Below, in pieces: positions 51,401 through 62,108 of a stretch of DNA of 64,000 bases. Position 1 is the stretch's first letter. The number at the start of each line of letters is the position of its first letter. The DNA comes from Dermatemys mawii (lineage: Eukaryota; Chordata; Testudines; Dermatemydidae): assembly GCA_007922305.1 (NCBI GenBank), contig ML677330.1:2383109-2447108 (forward strand), in the 5' to 3' direction. Both the position numbers and the translations under genes were made by a program. The notes beneath the pieces are model-generated. The model was given only the letters and a program-made list of their open reading frames with translations, was not told where the DNA came from and made no database searches.

Positions 51401-52419
51401 TGACTTTTACTTAAGGAAATCTGCCACCTTTAGATTGCAAAGGATTTATTGTCCAAGCAGAGTTTGAAGCGTAATTAATGAAAATAGACTTTGAGAGGTG
51501 AATATGTAGAGGCTAATCAGCCATAGCACAGTATCTTAATCAGTCTTCTGTCATCTTCCTGCAAAAGACATAATAAGCAGCTTCTGTCATTCATTCTTGA
51601 TACATGAGAGATTTATTGTTTATCAGATCTAAAAATCATAAGCCAGCAGCTGGTTCTAAATTAGTTTTGGGAGCTAGGTGCCATAACAAGCCATGCAGGA
51701 GCCATACATAACGAGTTTCATAAAATTATTTTCTCCTCATGGTGTGTTCCAGTAAATTTTCCTAACAGCTGGGTCTACACAAAACTGATAGCATCTTTAA
51801 AATGTCTTCAGCAGGAGAGATTAGGTTGCAGAAAAGCAAGGCATTCAGAAGTTTATTTTATTATCTTAACCTTTGTTGACTTGAATGATTAAACAGATTC
51901 TTTTGCTCTGTTAAAACAGTTAGGCTCAGATAGTAATGCAATGTTCCTATTTGCTTAACCCTTACCTCCCTTGTCTTTGCCTTTAATGAATTTGCTGCTT
52001 ATTTGCTGCTGTATGTATTGCTTAGGGAAAAGAAATAGCTGTGTTAAAACTGATGTTTTACAGGTCCTGTACTTGAGTGCAGGAAAACTGTCTTAATTTC
52101 TTCCAGTATTGACTGAAGTTGGCATGATGACAGCAAGCTTATTAAAATTTAAAAAGTCCTGATTACATGTCAAATCACATTTTTGCCTATTACATTTTAG
52201 ACTCTGTTAGAGAAGAGCTTTATAAAATGTTCCATATTTAATGGAAACTAAAAATATAAGTAAGTTTTGCCTGTTAAGGGAGCATTTCGGGCTGGGGGGG
52301 GGAATCAAATTGTTTGTAAAACTATTTGACTAATACATGTACTGTAGCTTTAGTTAATATGTTTCCAGTGAATGCAGAGTCAAAACAACACTTTGAGCCT
52401 ATCTTGTTCCCACTGAAGT

Positions 52420-52660
52420 AAGGCTGTGTCTACAGTACCGCCCATGTTGGCAAACGTACGTCGCTTAGGGATGTGAATATTGCACCCTCGTGAGCAACAT
52501 AAGATATGTCATCAGGAGAAGCTCTCCTGCCAACAGCAGTGTGCACAGTAGCACTGATGGTGTAACTTATGTCGGCACCGGGTGGTTTTTTTAATGCTAA
52601 CAGGAGAGCTCTCTCCTATCAGCATAGACTGTCTTCACCAAATGCGCTGCAGCTGTGCAA
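52420..52660. mobile_element. MITE with ggctgtgtctaca end
   Basis: It starts aaggctgtgtctacagtacc, with internal gagaagctctcctgcc and gtgtaacttatgtcggcacc, and ggagagctctctcct near the right. These are hallmarks, from memory, of a turtle MITE family with internal inverted repeats. The right edge is approximate. Confidence 0.6.
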
Positions 52661-52904
52661 CTGTATGGTCTTAAGCAGTAAAGCCATGTTGACTTTAATA
52701 GGTACAGGGTCTAGTCCAACTATTTATTCTCTGATGACAAATCAGAAAATAGTAATTAGAGCCTGAAGAATAAATCACTAGTCATTACCTTGCATGAGAA
52801 CCACCTTGTAATGTATTTCCAGCCCGCAGCCTGATTCTTCTCCCCTTCGAGGTCAGTGGTGAAGTTCCATTAATTTCAGTTAGAACAGTACCACTCCCTG
52901 GAGT

Positions 52905-53389
52905 AGGAATTTCCATACCATATCAAACCCTTTGTTCATCTAACCTGGAGTTCTGCTTCAATCAGTAGCCAGCGTCCAGTTCTTTAGGAGAAGATGAAAA
53001 CTCTCAAGAATGTATGGTAATTAGTGATCTGATGCGGCAATTTTTTCTGAACCCGGCTTGCAACTACTTTATACCCTAATGCACATTCTTATCATAGCTC
53101 TAAATTATACAGTATTGATAGACATAAAATTATCTAATCCAGCCACATTGTAATGTTTGTCTTGATGACCTCCTGGGCACCTTTCACTGTCTGACTATAT
53201 GCCACATAAAGAAGTATTTCTTGTTATTTGTTCTAAGTGTACTGGCCATTAATTTTACCTAGTGTCCTCTTGTTCTTGTTTTGCCTGTTTAAGAGAGGAA
53301 CTGATTAGTTTTCATTACACTTGCCGTAATTTAACAGGTCAAAATCAAGTCCCCTCTAGCTCTTTTCCTTTTCATATTAAGTAATTTTA
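52905..53389 (-). mobile_element. Highly diverged CR1 relic, minus strand
   Basis: The order of ccataccatatcaaaccc, agtagccagcgtccagt, aagaagtatttcttgtt, ggccattaattttacc and gtcctcttgttcttgt follows the reversed 3' half of a CR1, with heavy decay. A MITE interrupts or ends it at 53390. Confidence 0.55.
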
Positions 53390-54000
53390 GAGCTTGTCTA
53401 CATTGAAAGCTATATCAGTAGAATCTCAGAATTAAGAACACCTTGGAAATGAAGGTTGTTCGTAACCCTGAAATGTTTGTAACTCTGAACAAAACACATG
53501 TTCTTTCAAAAGTTTTCAACTGTATATTAACTTAATACATCTTTGAAACTTTACTCTGCAAAAAATGGTGCTTTTTCTGTTTTTTTAGTAGTTAATCTTT
53601 AATACAGTACTGTACTGTGTTGCCTTTTTTTTTTTTTTTTTTTTAAATCTCTGCTGCTGCCTGATTGTGTACTTCCGGTTCAAAATGAGGTCTGTGGTTG
53701 ACTGGTCAGTTTGTAACTCTGTTGTTTGTAACTGCGAATTCTACTGTATTAAGCAAGGTGTGAATTTAAACTACTCTACTTATAGTGGTATAATTCTCTG
53801 TGTGGATGCTTGTGTTACAGAAGAGTGCTTTTTTCTGGTGTAGGTTATATCTCTTTGAAAGTAGTTTAGGCTAAACCAGAAAAAGCCACTCTTATTCCAA
53901 ATAAATGTGTCTGCACAGGGAGTAATACTAGTATAACTAGATAGCAATTTAAATTCACACCTTAACCTGTAGTGGTATAAGTTTTCATTCAGACAAACCC
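53390..54000. mobile_element. MITE with AGCTTGTCTACA ends, interrupted
   Basis: The left end agcttgtctacattgaaagc is far from the rest of the element, which resumes after 53746 with ctctacttatagtggtataa and runs to cattcagacaaaccc. The inner halves pair: gcttttttctggtgtag with ctaaaccagaaaaagcc. A second MITE (53416-53746) is inserted within it. Confidence 0.75.
53416..53746. mobile_element. Mariner-like MITE nested in another MITE (331 bp)
   Basis: The ends cagtagaatctcagaattaa and cagttacaaac-type sequence (read inverted from aactgcgaattctactg) are inverted repeats, and TA-rich sequence flanks both sides. This suggests a Tc1/mariner-type element. An 18-base T run lies inside. It splits the surrounding MITE, giving a clear order of insertion. 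Confidence 0.72.
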
Positions 54001-54149
54001 TTAATCTTTTCATTGTCTCGTCATATGTAAATAAAGGAATAACTTAAAAATCTTCAGTATCTTTGTTAGGTGTCAATACTGAAAGTTTCAATGGCTTGTC
54101 TGAGAGAGACTGTGCTCTAATGAACTACAGAGAGGCTAGAGCCCATTCT

Positions 54150-54240
54150 GGTTCTAATAGTAACTTACCATGAAAGCTTGGGCAAGTAACTTAACTTCTC
54201 TGAGTCTCAGTTCCCCTATCTGTAAAATGAGATCAAAAAT
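54150..54240. repeat. MIR-like relic
   Basis: The run gggcaagtaacttaacttct, then ctgagtctcagttcccctat and ctgtaaaatg, is the conserved core of MIR-type SINEs. Confidence 0.7.
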
Positions 54241-55989
54241 ATTTGCCACCTATATAAATAGGATTGATTATCCACTCTGCTACACCAGTTCTATGCCATT
54301 GTAGCTCCATTCAGTTCAGTAGAGTTACACCCAAATAAAAGTAGTGTAACAGAGTGGAAAATCATGCAGCGAATGTAAGCAGTAGAAGAGGCGAGAACAG
54401 AACTCAAATTCTCCTAGCTGCCCACCGTATGTTTCATCCATTAGAAAATGTGGACTTGGGGAAGCTCTTCTTCCAAAATTCACAAAAGTGGCCTTTTAAT
54501 TATTTTTTTTACAACCACCCAGAACCAGGCTATGCCTTTTAAATTATGTCCCTGGGCAGCTGCAGCTGTGATATCCTGGGGAAGTATTCACAGTGCTTTC
54601 CCCCTATATTAGAATGCTGGCATGACTGGTCTAATGGTTGGGAGCAGTGTCTTCAGTTTGTAGTAGGGTCCTTGCCAGTGGTGCAAGGAGGGCAGGAGTA
54701 AGGAAGGCTCTCTCAGCACGATGTCCACTGTGTGTACAAACACGCCCATGCTAGTCTCAAGGTGGTGAAAAATGTTATACACAAAATTTCACTTCAAAAC
54801 ATTGAAATTGTTTCAATTACCATTAAGTACTGCACTCTTGAAATAGACAAATTTGATCAAGTAAAACTCATTATGAATATTTCACCAGTTCTAATATACC
54901 TATTCAGACATTGCAGTATGAAATGAATAGAAACTGAATGAGCCAGGACTGAAAATTTTGAGCAGACTGTCCAGGAAGGAGGCCTCTGCTTACTAAGATC
55001 CCATCTAATTCAGTTCACATCTCAGAAATGGAGTGCAATTTGATAAGGGTTGCAGAATGGAACCAGACGCAGTAGCCAATCCAACCCCTGTTGAAGTCAA
55101 TAGGATTCCTTTCTGCTGATTTCAGTGGGAGCTGAATTGGCTCTGAGACATTGTTTATAGGCAGAATAGTTCATGTAGTTCAGGTTGCGATTGTTCATTG
55201 GAACTCATATTATGCTTGACTATCGTATAGTTACTATGTAGGCAATTAGATTGCGTTTACATTAACATGTTCCCACTTAGAACATACTTGTCATTGAGTT
55301 ATTTCTGGAGAGGATATTGTGTTATGGGAAATTCATCTAATACTAAAAACAAAGTGGCTCAATCAGAGTCTGATATGAAAGTACAGTGATTATAGAAAGT
55401 AATATTTTTGTAATGACCGATCCCTAGCTAGAATTAGTTTGTGCTAGTTGCTGAATATCAGGTTTCTATTGAGATGATATAAACTCTTAACAGTGGCATG
55501 TTACATTAAAATTAAAGCTGTGTGTTTTATTATTGTGTATGTGAAAAAAACACCCACAATCCTTGTCATACATTGTAGGGCATTGTGTGAGTTAACAGAA
55601 TTCTGGTGACAGAGAAAGCAACAGTTGTGATGAAAGGGATTGTATAAAAGAGCCCCTGCTGAGAATCTGTGGCACAGTACAGAGTGATACAGGACACTGT
55701 ATTCCCCAGGGCAGGTATAATAATTAGCTGCAGGACTGGCACTTGGTCTGAGGGATTAATTAGAACTTGAGGTGGTGGGTGGGGGAGGGAACTCAGCTGT
55801 AAAGAGTGTCAGAATCACTCTGGCCTGAAGCCTGTGTGATTTGATGTGAAATAGCAGCAGCTGGCTGTAATCTTAGGAAGTGCAAGTGAGCAGCAGGTGG
55901 TAATTCCTGTCTCATTTACCATGCCTTCACAGGAACATGTAAGCTTGTGCAGCGTGGGTTTATTGACAGGTCAGAAGGAAAAGCCTAAG

Positions 55990-56215
55990 CAAGACTTTGT
56001 ATGCAGTGTTGTAGCTGGTACCAGGATAGGAGCAAGACCTGGCGGGTGAAGTAATATCTTTCATTCTGGACCAGTTTTTGTTGGTGAGACAGGTAAACTC
56101 TCAAGCTTACTTCAGGTCACCTGAAGAAGAGCTCTGTGTAAACCTGAAAGCTTGTCTCTTTCACCAGCAAAAGTTGGTCCAATAAAAGATATTATCTCAC
56201 CCACCTTGTCTCACT
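55990..56215. mobile_element. Penelope-like inverted terminal copies with a hammerhead-like core
   Basis: Two arms face each other about a centre at 56118. On the right: cacctgaagaagagctctg, gaaagcttgtctctttcacc, agttggtccaataaaagata. The left arm, reversed, reads acctgaagtaagcttgag, cctgtctcaccaac, ctggtccagaatgaaagat. The right arm has the hammerhead order: core CTGAAGA (56121-56127), an extra A, decayed stem II, intact GAAA (56146-56149) and GCTT. Inverted terminal copies and hammerheads are known of Penelope-like elements; the assignment is inference. Confidence 0.55.
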
Positions 56216-57219
56216 GATGAAAACTTTGTCACATTTACCATAATCTGACAGTCAACATACAGTATATGCAGTAGCCTTATATAAAGCTAGTAATAATGAC
56301 TTCATAATGTTGCTGCATTTATAATACAGCAGCAAAATTATGATTGGGTCTTTAAAATATCTTAAAGAAGTTGTGACCTTGTGTAGCTTGCCACACCGAT
56401 CAGAGTGTATTGTATTCCCACCAGAGTGTATTCTAGGACTGCTGGTGGGAATTCCTCCACTGGAGAAGTTAGACTAGATGGATATAACAGGAATAGTTAC
56501 TACACTGGAGTGAAAATTCTAAGGAGAAGCATCAGAAAGTTCTAACATTCTTCAGTTTCCTCCATAGGTGTCATATGGGACTGTACAGCCATAATATATG
56601 TGTAACCCTTCTGCCCATCAGAGTTGGCAGCAACAAGGGCCGGGTTCAGTATCCAGGGGTTCCATTCCAATAGCACAATACAACAACCGGCTCGAGCCCC
56701 CACCCAGTGACCTGGGACAACCATATACCACCCCTCTGGGCGTCTGTAAGAGACAATACTTCCCCTCTCGCAAGCACAGAGTCTGAGTGTACCAAAGCCT
56801 TTTAATAACAGGGAGAAACAATGTGGCATTATATTGGGGAAACACCACAAAAAAAAGGTTAATAAACCAAACCATGAACCAGAAGCCCCCCTCCCAGCAA
56901 ATAGGCCGTGGCCTTCCCTTTGGCTCTTGAGTTCCACAACCCCAAAAAGTCACTCAATAGTCCCAAAGTCCAGCAGCCCAAGAGTCTCTGTTCTGGGTCA
57001 GTGCAGAGCTCGAAAGTCAATTGGCAGAGTCTTACCTCCCAGCCTGGGTGGAAATGGAGGGTAGGGCACGGGGCACCTTACGTGGTCCGAGGCCGACTGC
57101 GCCGCCTCTCCGTGAGGTTCTGCTGCAGCTCTCCCCACAATCGGCTCTGCTCCGCTCCGCTGGCTGTCCCACGAACTGCTCTGCCCGTTGATCCGCTAGC
57201 TGCTCTGCTAGCCGACACA

Positions 57220-57600
57220 CAGACAGCTGTGCCATGCCGGTCACTCTGCCCGCAGCACCAACGCCTCTGGTAGTTGACACACNNNNNNNNNNCCCGCAGC
57301 ACCAACGCCTCTGGTAGTTGACACACAGACAGCCGTGCCACGCCGGTCACTCTGCCTGCAGCACCAATGCCTCTGGTAGTTGACACACAGACAGCTGTGC
57401 CGCGCCGGTCACTCTGCCCGCAGCACCAACGCCTCCGCTAGTCAACAGACAGCTCTGCTGCACCGGTCACTCTGCCTGTAGCACCAACGGCTCATACAGA
57501 CAGCTCTGCCGCACCAGCCACTCCGCAGCACCAACAACTCCACTAGCCGTCCTGCTAGCCGACACGCAGACTGCTCTGCTGCACCAGCCACTCTGCACTT
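57220..57600. repeat. 62-bp minisatellite
   Basis: Units begin cagacagctgtgcc and contain ggtcactctgcc, gcagcaccaacgcctc and tagttgacaca. Clear starts are at 57220, 57326 and 57388; the distance between the last two is exactly 62 bp. Later units at about 57447, 57498 and 57565 are shortened and more diverged. The array lies inside the LTR-like element and is broken by an N gap. Confidence 0.9.
57283..57292. other. Assembly gap (10 N)
   Basis: Ten Ns interrupt the minisatellite. The left flank stops at the first base of a unit and the right flank resumes about 29 bases into a unit, so at least 28 bases, or 28 plus a multiple of 62, are missing. Confidence 0.98.
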
Positions 57601-60600
57601 TTTTCAGGCCCCCCTACTTAACACAGTGCTCAGTGATTTCTTTAGCTCTTAAGTGATTTCAGCATACAGTAGGGGAGCCTTAGTGCAGGTACACCAGTGA
57701 GCCCAAAGCAATTTTCAGCTCAGCAGTCTGAAACCAGGCTCCTAATGGAAGCAAAATTCAATTCTGACATTCCACAGTGGAGAGAGGCAGGGTGCAATAG
57801 GCCTGGGAGGCCCTCAGACACAGCCCTCACCAAAAAGTATAAATGCTTGTCCACCACCTCTCTCAATCTCACAGTGTTCTGAAACGCATGGCCCTTGCCC
57901 AGTAAGTGCTACCTAGATGATGGCGAGTCCCTCCATCATAACAAGGGCCAAGTACATGTCCATAGTCCTTCATTCACATAATCACAGTAACATCACTTTA
58001 TCATTCCTGCCCCAATAACATAGAAACTGGGGCTCCCTCATCAGCCGAAGTGGCCATGTGGGCTGCTGTGGGCTCAGGCTAGGCACAGTGGGTGTGTCTA
58101 TGCAAATTGATCAGCCCCAGAAGTATTTTCCAAGACTCACTGCAATTCCCATAGTTCGCCACCAGATGTCAGAATATCTCATTCCTGACACTGCTTACAT
58201 ATGTTTCCAAATTGATAAGCAGGGCCCTATGTTTTGTGCAATTCCATGGCTGTGGGCATGCTCCAAAGCTCTCTGTTTTGCTTAGGCTATTGTGGAAGGG
58301 TTGGATGAGTGTGTGACAGTGTGCATATTTGGATGTTGGGAGCTAATGGAGTCCTGGAATGGGAATGAATTCATGTGGTTGTCGATGAACCTTAATGGTT
58401 CAGTGTAGCTGTTGCTTATTGTGGTGTCCCAGTTATTGGAAGGGGAACGCAGAGAGTGGGATGAGTGCTCTTTGCATGTGTGTTTTAAAACTCAAAATAA
58501 ACAAAGTAATCCATCACTGAACAGCTTTGAATCCATCTCTGATAAGAGCTCTAGTTAGAGGAAAAAATCAGACAGATCTGGGAGCTCTTAGAGGTGATAT
58601 GTATAGCAGAAGAATGAAAAAAGGAGGAGAATTCATTTTGTGGAAAAGATAGATCTTTTTTGTCCTTTAATTTTGTGAGACTCATTGTCCACTAGCACCA
58701 TCTTTCTTGAACCGCAGAAGGTGAAATGCCTCCCAGAGCTCCCAGGCATGCAGGCACTATATACCCATTTCTGCTCACTTGCACACGGGTCTACTTAATA
58801 TCTTTGTAGGGTTGAGGACACTATGTGGAGGAGGGACCATTATCCTCACTCCCTTCTATCCCCTTTTGGAGCTCCTTGTGCCCCTATTGGAGTAGGAAGG
58901 GAGCAATCTCTGTGCTACCCTGAGTGAAAGACCTGGCTTTTAAGCATTTGTGCCTTTCTCTGCTACTGCACAGTTTTATAAGAACAAATCAGAATCTGGT
59001 CCTAAACTAATATTAAAACGGGAGTCTCTCTCTTGCCCTAATGTGTTTGTACACACGCATAGCTGCAATCTTGATGACTTCTCATTTGTTGATGTAGCTT
59101 AAGGGGGGTTGAGTATGCCAGAGGGGTATGTGCAAAGCTCCAGATGAGTCTTTTTTAGAGGATTGCACAAATTTTCACAAACCTGAGACTTTCAGAGCTT
59201 CTGAGTTGAGCAGAATGGCACCTTTTCTGAGCAAAATGTCCTTTTCTATTTCATTCACAGATCTGGTTCATATTCAGAAGGGAATAAGTCAACACTGATA
59301 TGAGTTTCCACTAATAATTTTTAAATTGCCAAATTTCAAGCCTATAATATTCAGAGCTAACTATGAAAAGTTGTGCATTATCATGTTGTAATTGTAGAGT
59401 CTACAGAGTAAAAATGAAGCTGTTAAAGAGTTTTCAATTTATCTTTTTTCTAATAAGTGTGATTTAATATTTATCACTGCTCTTCAGGTTTTAGCTCTTT
59501 TGTTGGCTTTTTGTTTGTACCTGTTTTCATTACATAAGGATTGTAGTTTTGTCAAGAAAAGGAATGGACCATGTGCATAGTGTCAGGATTAATGAGTCAC
59601 AGATGTAAAGATTCTGGCATGTTACCATCCAATAACTTTTTAAACTCATATTTCATAATAAGACAAATGCAAAGTAAGTACTTCTGTTTTCCAAATTATG
59701 CATCATTCCTGTGCTTGGTAGCAGTGTGTGTTTAGATGTTTTTAGCTTCTGTAAAAAACATAAAAAGAGGATGATTCTGTTCTTTCAAAAATTATATACC
59801 CTAAACATAGCAGAAAGTAGCAAGGCCAATAAAGTTTGCTTTATATTTTTGCAGTACAATACTAAGGTCAGTCTCTGCTCACTTCACTAGTATAATCAGG
59901 AGTAACTCCACTGAAGTAAGGAGAGGTATCGCAGTATGAAACCACAGTGAGAGGAGAGTCACACCCCAGTTCTCAAGATGTGATTTAATGTACCACTGGA
60001 AAAATGCTCCATGTATTAGAAAATTCCCATGACTTTATTCATAAAGAAAAATCTTAAATCAATGTGATCAAAAGGGTTAGGGAGGTGAAACAGAAGAGGT
60101 ATTCAGCTGTTCATAATGGTTAAAAAATCCTGCTATGGCTTACAGCCTCTGTCAGGCTAGAAGCGCCCTGAGATTTTTTAGATTAAAAAAAAAAACCTGT
60201 GCTACAGACTAGAAGAGGTTTTCATTTAAAATATACCAATCAACTGTAAAAGAGAGAGAGGCATTTTTCTTTTGTTAACAGGTCTAACTCCCACCCTCTA
60301 ATGCCATACTGGAAAGGCGTAAATTGGGTGCAAAATTCACCTCTTGTCATCTTCTCAGCTGGTTCCAACTCTGGTATTCTTCTCATCCGTCTTCAATATG
60401 ATGGGAGTCCTGCACATGCAGGGAGATTGGAATATGAGAGGCTAGATCCACCATGGAAGATCTGAGGGGAAAATTTTGTCCCTAAGGCGGAGATACTGTT
60501 GTATATATCAAGAATGTTGAACTCAGCCATCTGACTACTCCTGATCTACCAGTAGACCATTGTTCAATGTGTATTACTGTGTATATACTATCGGTTTATG

Positions 60601-61059
60601 TGCTGAATGTCATATGTTAAACAGAGTATTAAAGGCATAACAATTCAAAGTCATTTCAGGATCTGGTCTCAGTCTTTCAGGTTTTGCAGTGACCTCCAGG
60701 CAGAGCTTTGCACACGTACCTCTCTAAAAGTACTATAACATATGTTGATTGAAAATGGCTTGCACCTCAGCCGACTGGAGTCTAACAGATGGCAAATGTT
60801 CATAATTATCCATAATAATATTAGATACTGCAAAGTGGTTTTTCTCTTCAAAATTCCTTTATATTCTTTATGCAAAATAATCAGCCAAATCTCTGATATA
60901 TTGATTACATCTACTTCTGTTTCCCATATGACAGACAGAGCTGTTGATAGGCAGTGGGACGTACTAAACACAGTGTTTGTTCTGTTTGTCCATTAGTAAA
61001 TTGTCTGTGTGATGTTTTGTGTCGTGTTGTTTTGGTCCCATGTTATGTTGTGTCCCTAG

Positions 61060-61119
61060 GGTCTGCCAGGCCTCCCCACAGTTGCTGCTCTGCACAGTAA
61101 TCAGATCCTCACCGTCAAG
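61060..61119 (+). CDS. COL25A1: COL25A1 candidate alternative exon, 60 bp (GLPGLPTVAALHSNQILTVK)
   Basis: An open 60-bp segment, in phase 0, sits between a pyrimidine tract ending in tgtccctag and the donor gtttgtgg. It encodes two collagen triplets (GLP GLP) and then a 14-residue non-collagenous stretch ending ILTVK, directly before a codon-boundary splice. It lies 917 bp upstream of the NC2 exon, in the same gap between collagenous domains 1 and 2. The donor is weaker than those of the neighbouring exons, as expected of an alternative exon. I do not recall this peptide in the canonical mammalian protein. It could be a cassette exon, a mutually exclusive partner of 62037-62108, or an unused pseudo-exon. 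The start with two triplets makes a chance ORF less likely. Confidence 0.6.
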
Positions 61120-62036
61120 GTTTGTGGCTGACATGTACCAGTTCAGTCAGGTCTCTCTATCAGCATAAGAGTGCGCATGAATAGTTCATTTTGCCATGGG
61201 ATACCAATTAGCCCATCTTAATTACTATGGGCCTAATTCTAATTTCACCACACACAGGTTTCATGCCGTAACTCCACATTTTCCAGTGGAATTACTCCTG
61301 AGATACAGTGTGAATGAGATTAGAATCCAACTATGTGTGTACCTACCCTAGCATCAACATCTCACATACTCTTGAAGGGCATTTTGGTTTTTAGATGAAG
61401 TTTTGTTATAATTGTGCTTTATTAAGACACACAGAAGTATGGAAAACGTCAAAGTACTGTACATCAGGCACCTCATGAAGACAGGCAGATTCAATTATCT
61501 GTTTGTGTCATGCACCAGTAGTTTAAGCTGTACCTTGCAGATGCACTTTGAAAGATGTGTAAATTTAAAAAATCTAGGAACACTTGGACTTCAGATATCA
61601 TTAAAATGGCACCATTCTTCATGGCACAATATGCTGGTTGGAAAATCTGACTGAAAATTGAATTGGTGCTTTGTCTATGGAATCTTTGCTGAAAGACCAC
61701 CGTATAAGAAATGTGCTGATTTTATACCCCTAGGATTACAAAATGTTGATGAACTCAGAGACGCCTAGAAGAATTGCTGGGAAGAAAACTTGTGTTATGT
61801 TACCTTCAATCAATCCATAAGTAACAAAGCTTCTATCTTATATCCTGTCAATCTAGATGTTAAATCCTTTAAGAGAAAAGGCACAGATTTTATCAGACAC
61901 AAGCACCAGTTTCTACTATATTAGCTATTATAAATCTAATGTATATATCTTTATTTCTTTCTTGGGGCCTTCTGATGTCTATTCTTCAACTCTCTCATCT
62001 CTGAACTTCAACCTTTGACCTCACCTGCCTGATCAG
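61120..62036 (+). other. Intron between candidate 61060 exon and NC2 exon (917 bp)
   Basis: This is ordinary AT-rich sequence. It begins with the donor gtttgtgg and ends with a C/T-rich stretch and cctgatcag. The first 200 bases include a copy of the short dispersed repeat described elsewhere. Nothing else is recognised. Confidence 0.6.
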
Positions 62037-62108
62037 ATGGTGTTTCCTAAAATCAATCATGGGTTTCTCTCTGCTGATCAGCAGCTCATTAAACGCCGCC
62101 TCATTAAG
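62037..62108 (+). CDS. COL25A1: COL25A1 exon, NC2 non-collagenous segment (72 bp)
   Basis: The exon encodes 24 residues that break the Gly-X-Y pattern: it begins MVFPKINHGFLSADQQ and ends with the basic run LIKRRLIK. The acceptor ends cctgatcag and the donor is gtagtgct; the phase is 0 on both sides. This is the NC2 interruption between the first and second collagenous domains of collagen XXV, and it is the most diagnostic sequence in the window because it matches the mammalian protein essentially residue for residue from memory. The methionine is internal and is not a translation start. The basic cluster would be exposed on the extracellular side of this type II membrane collagen; a role in ligand binding or proteolysis is only a possibility. 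Confidence 0.96.

Larger units (their letters stand above)
56601..58199. mobile_element. LTR-like element (about 1.6 kb) with TGTAA...TTACA ends
   Basis: It starts tgtaacccttctgccc and ends cactgcttaca. The termini TGTAA/TTACA are inverted, and 4-bp direct repeats tatg lie at 56597-56600 and 58200-58203. This fits a solo LTR or a short LTR-like unit. The interior contains a 62-bp minisatellite and a 10-N gap. Open frames across it (such as 56937-56542 on the minus strand) are not protein-like. Orientation is not determined. Confidence 0.65.
48440..61059 (+). other. COL25A1 intron (12,620 bp; 13,597 bp if the 61060 exon is skipped)
   Basis: The first 4 kb shows nothing I can name. Downstream lie a MITE at 52.4 kb, a degenerate CR1 at 52.9-53.4 kb, two nested MITEs at 53.4-54.0 kb, a MIR-like piece at 54.2 kb, a Penelope-like inverted repeat at 56.0-56.2 kb and an LTR-like element with a minisatellite and N gap at 56.6-58.2 kb. 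58.3-61.0 kb has no recognised feature. Confidence 0.82.

Noticed and set aside
56542..57386. Several overlapping frames of 80-131 codons on both strands.
   Set aside because: They fall in the LTR-like element and the 62-bp minisatellite; the 62-bp period is not a multiple of three, and one frame runs through the N gap.
62037..62039. ATG at the first base of the NC2 exon as a translation start.
   Set aside because: It follows a splice acceptor directly, and the collagen frame continues from upstream exons.
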